Source: Actinomycetota bacterium (GTDB taxonomy: Bacteria; Actinomycetota; Actinomycetes; Nanopelagicales; Nanopelagicaceae). From it: a DNA stretch of 16,243 nucleotides. Below the pieces are notes generated by a model. That model was given only the letters and a program-made list of their open reading frames with translations. It did not search any database and was not told the origin of the DNA. Below, in pieces: positions 14,445 to 16,243 of this stretch. Each line of letters begins with the position of its first letter. The stretch's first letter is position 1. The stretch spans positions 1 through 16,243 of the forward strand of contig SXRC01000053.1 of assembly GCA_005793655.1 (NCBI GenBank). The letters are read 5' to 3'. A program made the translations under genes and the position numbers.

Positions 14445-15215
14445 TTACTCCTTTATTGATCCGGTGCGAGCAACTCGATACATGCTCTCGATTAGTTCAT
14501 CCATTGTGATATCACTCTTCTTATAGTTACCAGCAACCTTGCCTCGATCTAGCACGATCATTCGATCAACGGCTGGGTAAATATGGAAGATATTGTGATC
14601 AATAAAGATTGCAGATCTACCTGATTTTTTGATGTTCTGAATGAAATCCAAAGTTTTCTTTGTTTCAGATAAAGACAAACCAACGGTTGGCTCATCAAGA
14701 ATTACCAGTTCAGCATCAAAATACAACGCTCTTGTAATTGCAACGCCCTGCTTTTCTCCACCTGACATCGTCAATACCGCATTGTCTGGGTGAACAGCGG
14801 TTGAAGTAAAGCCCATGTGCTCACTCATTAATCGAGTAGCCTCGCTTTTCATTCTCTTTACGTCCAAGCGGCCAAACTTGTTCTTAATCTCTCGGCCCAT
14901 AAACATATTGCGCCAAATTGGTTGTTGCTCACATAGGGCTCGCTCTTGATAAATAGTTTCGATTCCAAGCTCTCGAGCTTTTGCCACATTCCAATCGGTG
15001 ATTTTCTCGCCTTTAAACCAAATCTCACCACCTTCATCCGGACGGTGGAATCCCATAATTGTTTTTACTAGTGTTGATTTACCAGCACCATTATCGCCAA
15101 GTAAACCAACAATTTCACCTGGGTAAATTTCGATATTTACCTCAGAAAGAGAGCGAACCTCTCCAAAAGTCTTGGATACATTTTTTAATTGAATTACAGG
15201 AGTTTTGCTATTCAC
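14445..15215 (-). CDS. Sugar ABC transporter ATP-binding protein, single-domain
   Basis: A 256-residue cytoplasmic ATPase. Walker A GDNGAGKST (40-48), Q-loop Gln90 (IYQER), signature MSGGEKQ (150-156), Walker B ELVILDE (169-175) and switch His207 (IDHN) are all present, so it should be active. It is a single ABC domain, as in FrcA-type proteins, not the tandem-domain RbsA usual for this transporter class. The start is GTG at 15215 with GAGGA 4 nt upstream, just after a strong hairpin that separates it from the binding-protein gene. The ATPase and permease are likely made in lower amounts than the binding protein. Confidence 0.92.
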   Translation of the reverse strand: MNSKTPVIQLKNVSKTFGEVRSLSEVNIEIYPGEIVGLLGDNGAGKSTLVKTIMGFHRPDEGGEIWFKGEKITDWNVAKARELGIETIYQERALCEQQPIWRNMFMGREIKNKFGRLDVKRMKSEATRLMSEHMGFTSTAVHPDNAVLTMSGGEKQGVAITRALYFDAELVILDEPTVGLSLSETKKTLDFIQNIKKSGRSAIFIDHNIFHIYPAVDRMIVLDRGKVAGNYKKSDITMDELIESMYRVARTGSIKE

Positions 15216-15234
15216 AGATTCCTCACTTTGTTAT

Positions 15235-15275
15235 AAAAGTTTCGGTTGGAGTATTTAACTCCAACCGAAACTTTT
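15235..15275 (-). terminator. Strong 18-bp hairpin between binding-protein and ATPase genes
   Basis: Arms 15235-15252 and 15258-15275 are perfect reverse complements (18 bp, core TTTCGGTTGGAGT) with a 5-nt loop. On the minus strand the stem ends in CTTTT followed by ATAAC, a short U-tract. It lies 23 nt after the binding-protein stop. This fits a leaky terminator or an mRNA 3'-end stabiliser that gives extra binding protein while letting some transcription continue into the ATPase. Confidence 0.8.
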
Positions 15276-15298
15276 TACTTTCCAGCTAGTTTATTAAC

Positions 15299-16243
15299 TT
15301 AGCGGATTTCTTTAATTGCCAATGGCTTCGCGATAGCTACGTTGGTCTTATCAACGAATCCACCTGAAGTGTTAACTGAAAGACCTGAGAAACCAAATTT
15401 CTTGGTCAAGCAGATCTGAAGAATTGGCAAATAGCCTTGTAGGAATGGTTGCTGATCGATGATCAGATTTAGGTAACCACTCTCGATAGCTGTTACAGCA
15501 GCAGGAGACAAATCGAAACCAGCGAAATAAACATCGCCAGGCTTCTGGTTTGCTGCCTTCATGTATGTGGCTGCAGTAGCAGTTAAGCCACCGTGATCAG
15601 TAACTACAGCTTTAACGCTGGAGTTCTTAGCCATCAAACCTGCATATGTAGGTCCGCCTGAAGCAGGTGTTGTGTTAGTTGCTTGATCAATTTCTTGGTA
15701 AACAACCTTTAGACCAGCTTTTTCAAAGCCGTCAATTACACCAACTGTGCGTTGTGCGCGATCTCCCGCAGCACCCTTTAGACCCCATACAAATACTGAG
15801 TCACCGCTCTTTAGGCTTGCATTTGAAATAACTTTATTAGCTAAATCATTTCCAGCCTTATAAAGCTCTGCACCAACATAACCAAAGCCACGAGCTGCAT
15901 ACTTAGATTGAAGTGCAGATAGCTCTGAGTTAAGGCTGGTCACAATGATGCCCTTCTTATATGCATCATCAACGATTGGAGTTGTAGCTTCTGGGCCACC
16001 AAATCCGTAGATCGCCATTCCGTGAGGCTTAGTTGCAACAGCCTCTTTCATTTGGGTAATTAATTTTGCTGAATCCCAATCTGAGAAGTAGTACTTCATA
16101 GTTGGACCAAGGTCTCTAGCTGCTTGCACATAACCGTTATAAACGTTGTTAGCAAACACTCCACCTTGTGGACCACCAGGGAATGCGGCGATCTTTACGC
16201 CTTTGCACCACTGGCTTGTCGCTGCTGCGTTAGCTGTAGTTGC
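15299..16243 (-). CDS. Periplasmic-binding-protein-like sugar ABC transporter solute-binding protein (N-terminus cut by window)
   Basis: 314 residues are visible, open to the last base, so the signal peptide or lipobox is outside the window. The GTG at 16159 is an internal Val, since the frame continues upstream through KIAAFPGGPQGG, the first strand of the type I periplasmic fold. Other features: NGYVQAARDLG, the GMAIYGFGG and TSLNSEL strand ends, VVTDHGGLTATAATYMKA, YFAGFDLSPAAVTAIESGYLNLIIDQQPFLQGYLP (the late hinge region of ribose/xylose-binding proteins) and FGFSGLSVNTSGGFVD. It is predicted to bind the imported substrate outside the membrane. It is the first visible gene of the operon; the main promoter lies beyond the right edge. 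Confidence 0.9.
   Translation of the reverse strand, partial: ATTANAAATSQWCKGVKIAAFPGGPQGGVFANNVYNGYVQAARDLGPTMKYYFSDWDSAKLITQMKEAVATKPHGMAIYGFGGPEATTPIVDDAYKKGIIVTSLNSELSALQSKYAARGFGYVGAELYKAGNDLANKVISNASLKSGDSVFVWGLKGAAGDRAQRTVGVIDGFEKAGLKVVYQEIDQATNTTPASGGPTYAGLMAKNSSVKAVVTDHGGLTATAATYMKAANQKPGDVYFAGFDLSPAAVTAIESGYLNLIIDQQPFLQGYLPILQICLTKKFGFSGLSVNTSGGFVDKTNVAIAKPLAIKEIR

Noticed and set aside
16157..16159. GTG as the start of the solute-binding protein
   Set aside because: The frame stays open upstream to the window edge and encodes the conserved first strand KIAAFPGG, so this is an internal Val codon.

Overview
The window looks like part of a streamlined, low-GC actinobacterial chromosome, for example a planktonic Nanopelagicales-type lineage; the lineage is an inference. 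The clues are the actinobacterial type of tRNA-guanine transglycosylase (GGALDK pocket), very tight gene packing, small DinB and FUSC proteins, and a repeated promoter layout in which a TANNNT -10 box lies exactly 6 nt before the start codon (leaderless mRNAs). No tRNA, rRNA, CRISPR array, insertion sequence or phage gene was seen, and no gap longer than about 85 bases lacks a gene.

Region 1 (1-2557, + strand) holds housekeeping and tRNA-modification genes: the C-terminal half of tgt, a Gfo/Idh/MocA oxidoreductase, and a TrhO-type rhodanese that modifies tRNA U34. The last two each have their own candidate leaderless promoter. Region 2 (2546-4850, - strand) holds four small-to-medium genes: a DinB-fold protein, a FUSC membrane protein translationally coupled to a helix-hairpin-helix protein, and a DUF1801/YdhG-like protein. 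Three of them start at leaderless promoters. Regions 1 and 2 meet tail to tail with a 12-bp overlap.

Region 3 (4879-16243, - strand) is the interesting part: one co-directional catabolic operon of at least 12 genes, entering from beyond the right edge. In transcription order it encodes a ribose-type ABC importer (solute-binding protein, single-domain ATPase, permease), a DHDPS/KDG-aldolase-family lyase, a galactonate-dehydratase-like enolase-superfamily enzyme, an NAD-type SDR dehydrogenase, a class III CoA-transferase, a crotonase, a GH88/GH105-type unsaturated-uronyl hydrolase, a GntR/FCD regulator, a second crotonase, and a metallo-beta-lactamase-fold hydrolase. Genes inside this operon have Shine-Dalgarno sequences or ATGA overlaps, in contrast to the leaderless genes of regions 1 and 2. 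A perfect 18-bp hairpin separates the binding-protein gene from the ATPase gene, and a probable internal promoter (TTGACA, 17-bp spacer) precedes the CoA-transferase.

Working together, the importer would bring in a sugar, sugar acid or small oligosaccharide. The GH105-type enzyme would cleave an unsaturated uronyl or similar glycoside. The SDR and possibly the MBL-fold hydrolase would make and open a lactone, the enolase-family dehydratase would give a 2-keto-3-deoxy acid, and the DHDPS-family aldolase would split it without phosphorylation. The CoA-transferase and the two unusual crotonases do not fit any textbook sugar-acid route. They suggest a CoA-thioester branch acting on a sugar acid or on an acyl group carried by the substrate. 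That hybrid is the best candidate here for an undescribed pathway; its substrate cannot be read from sequence.
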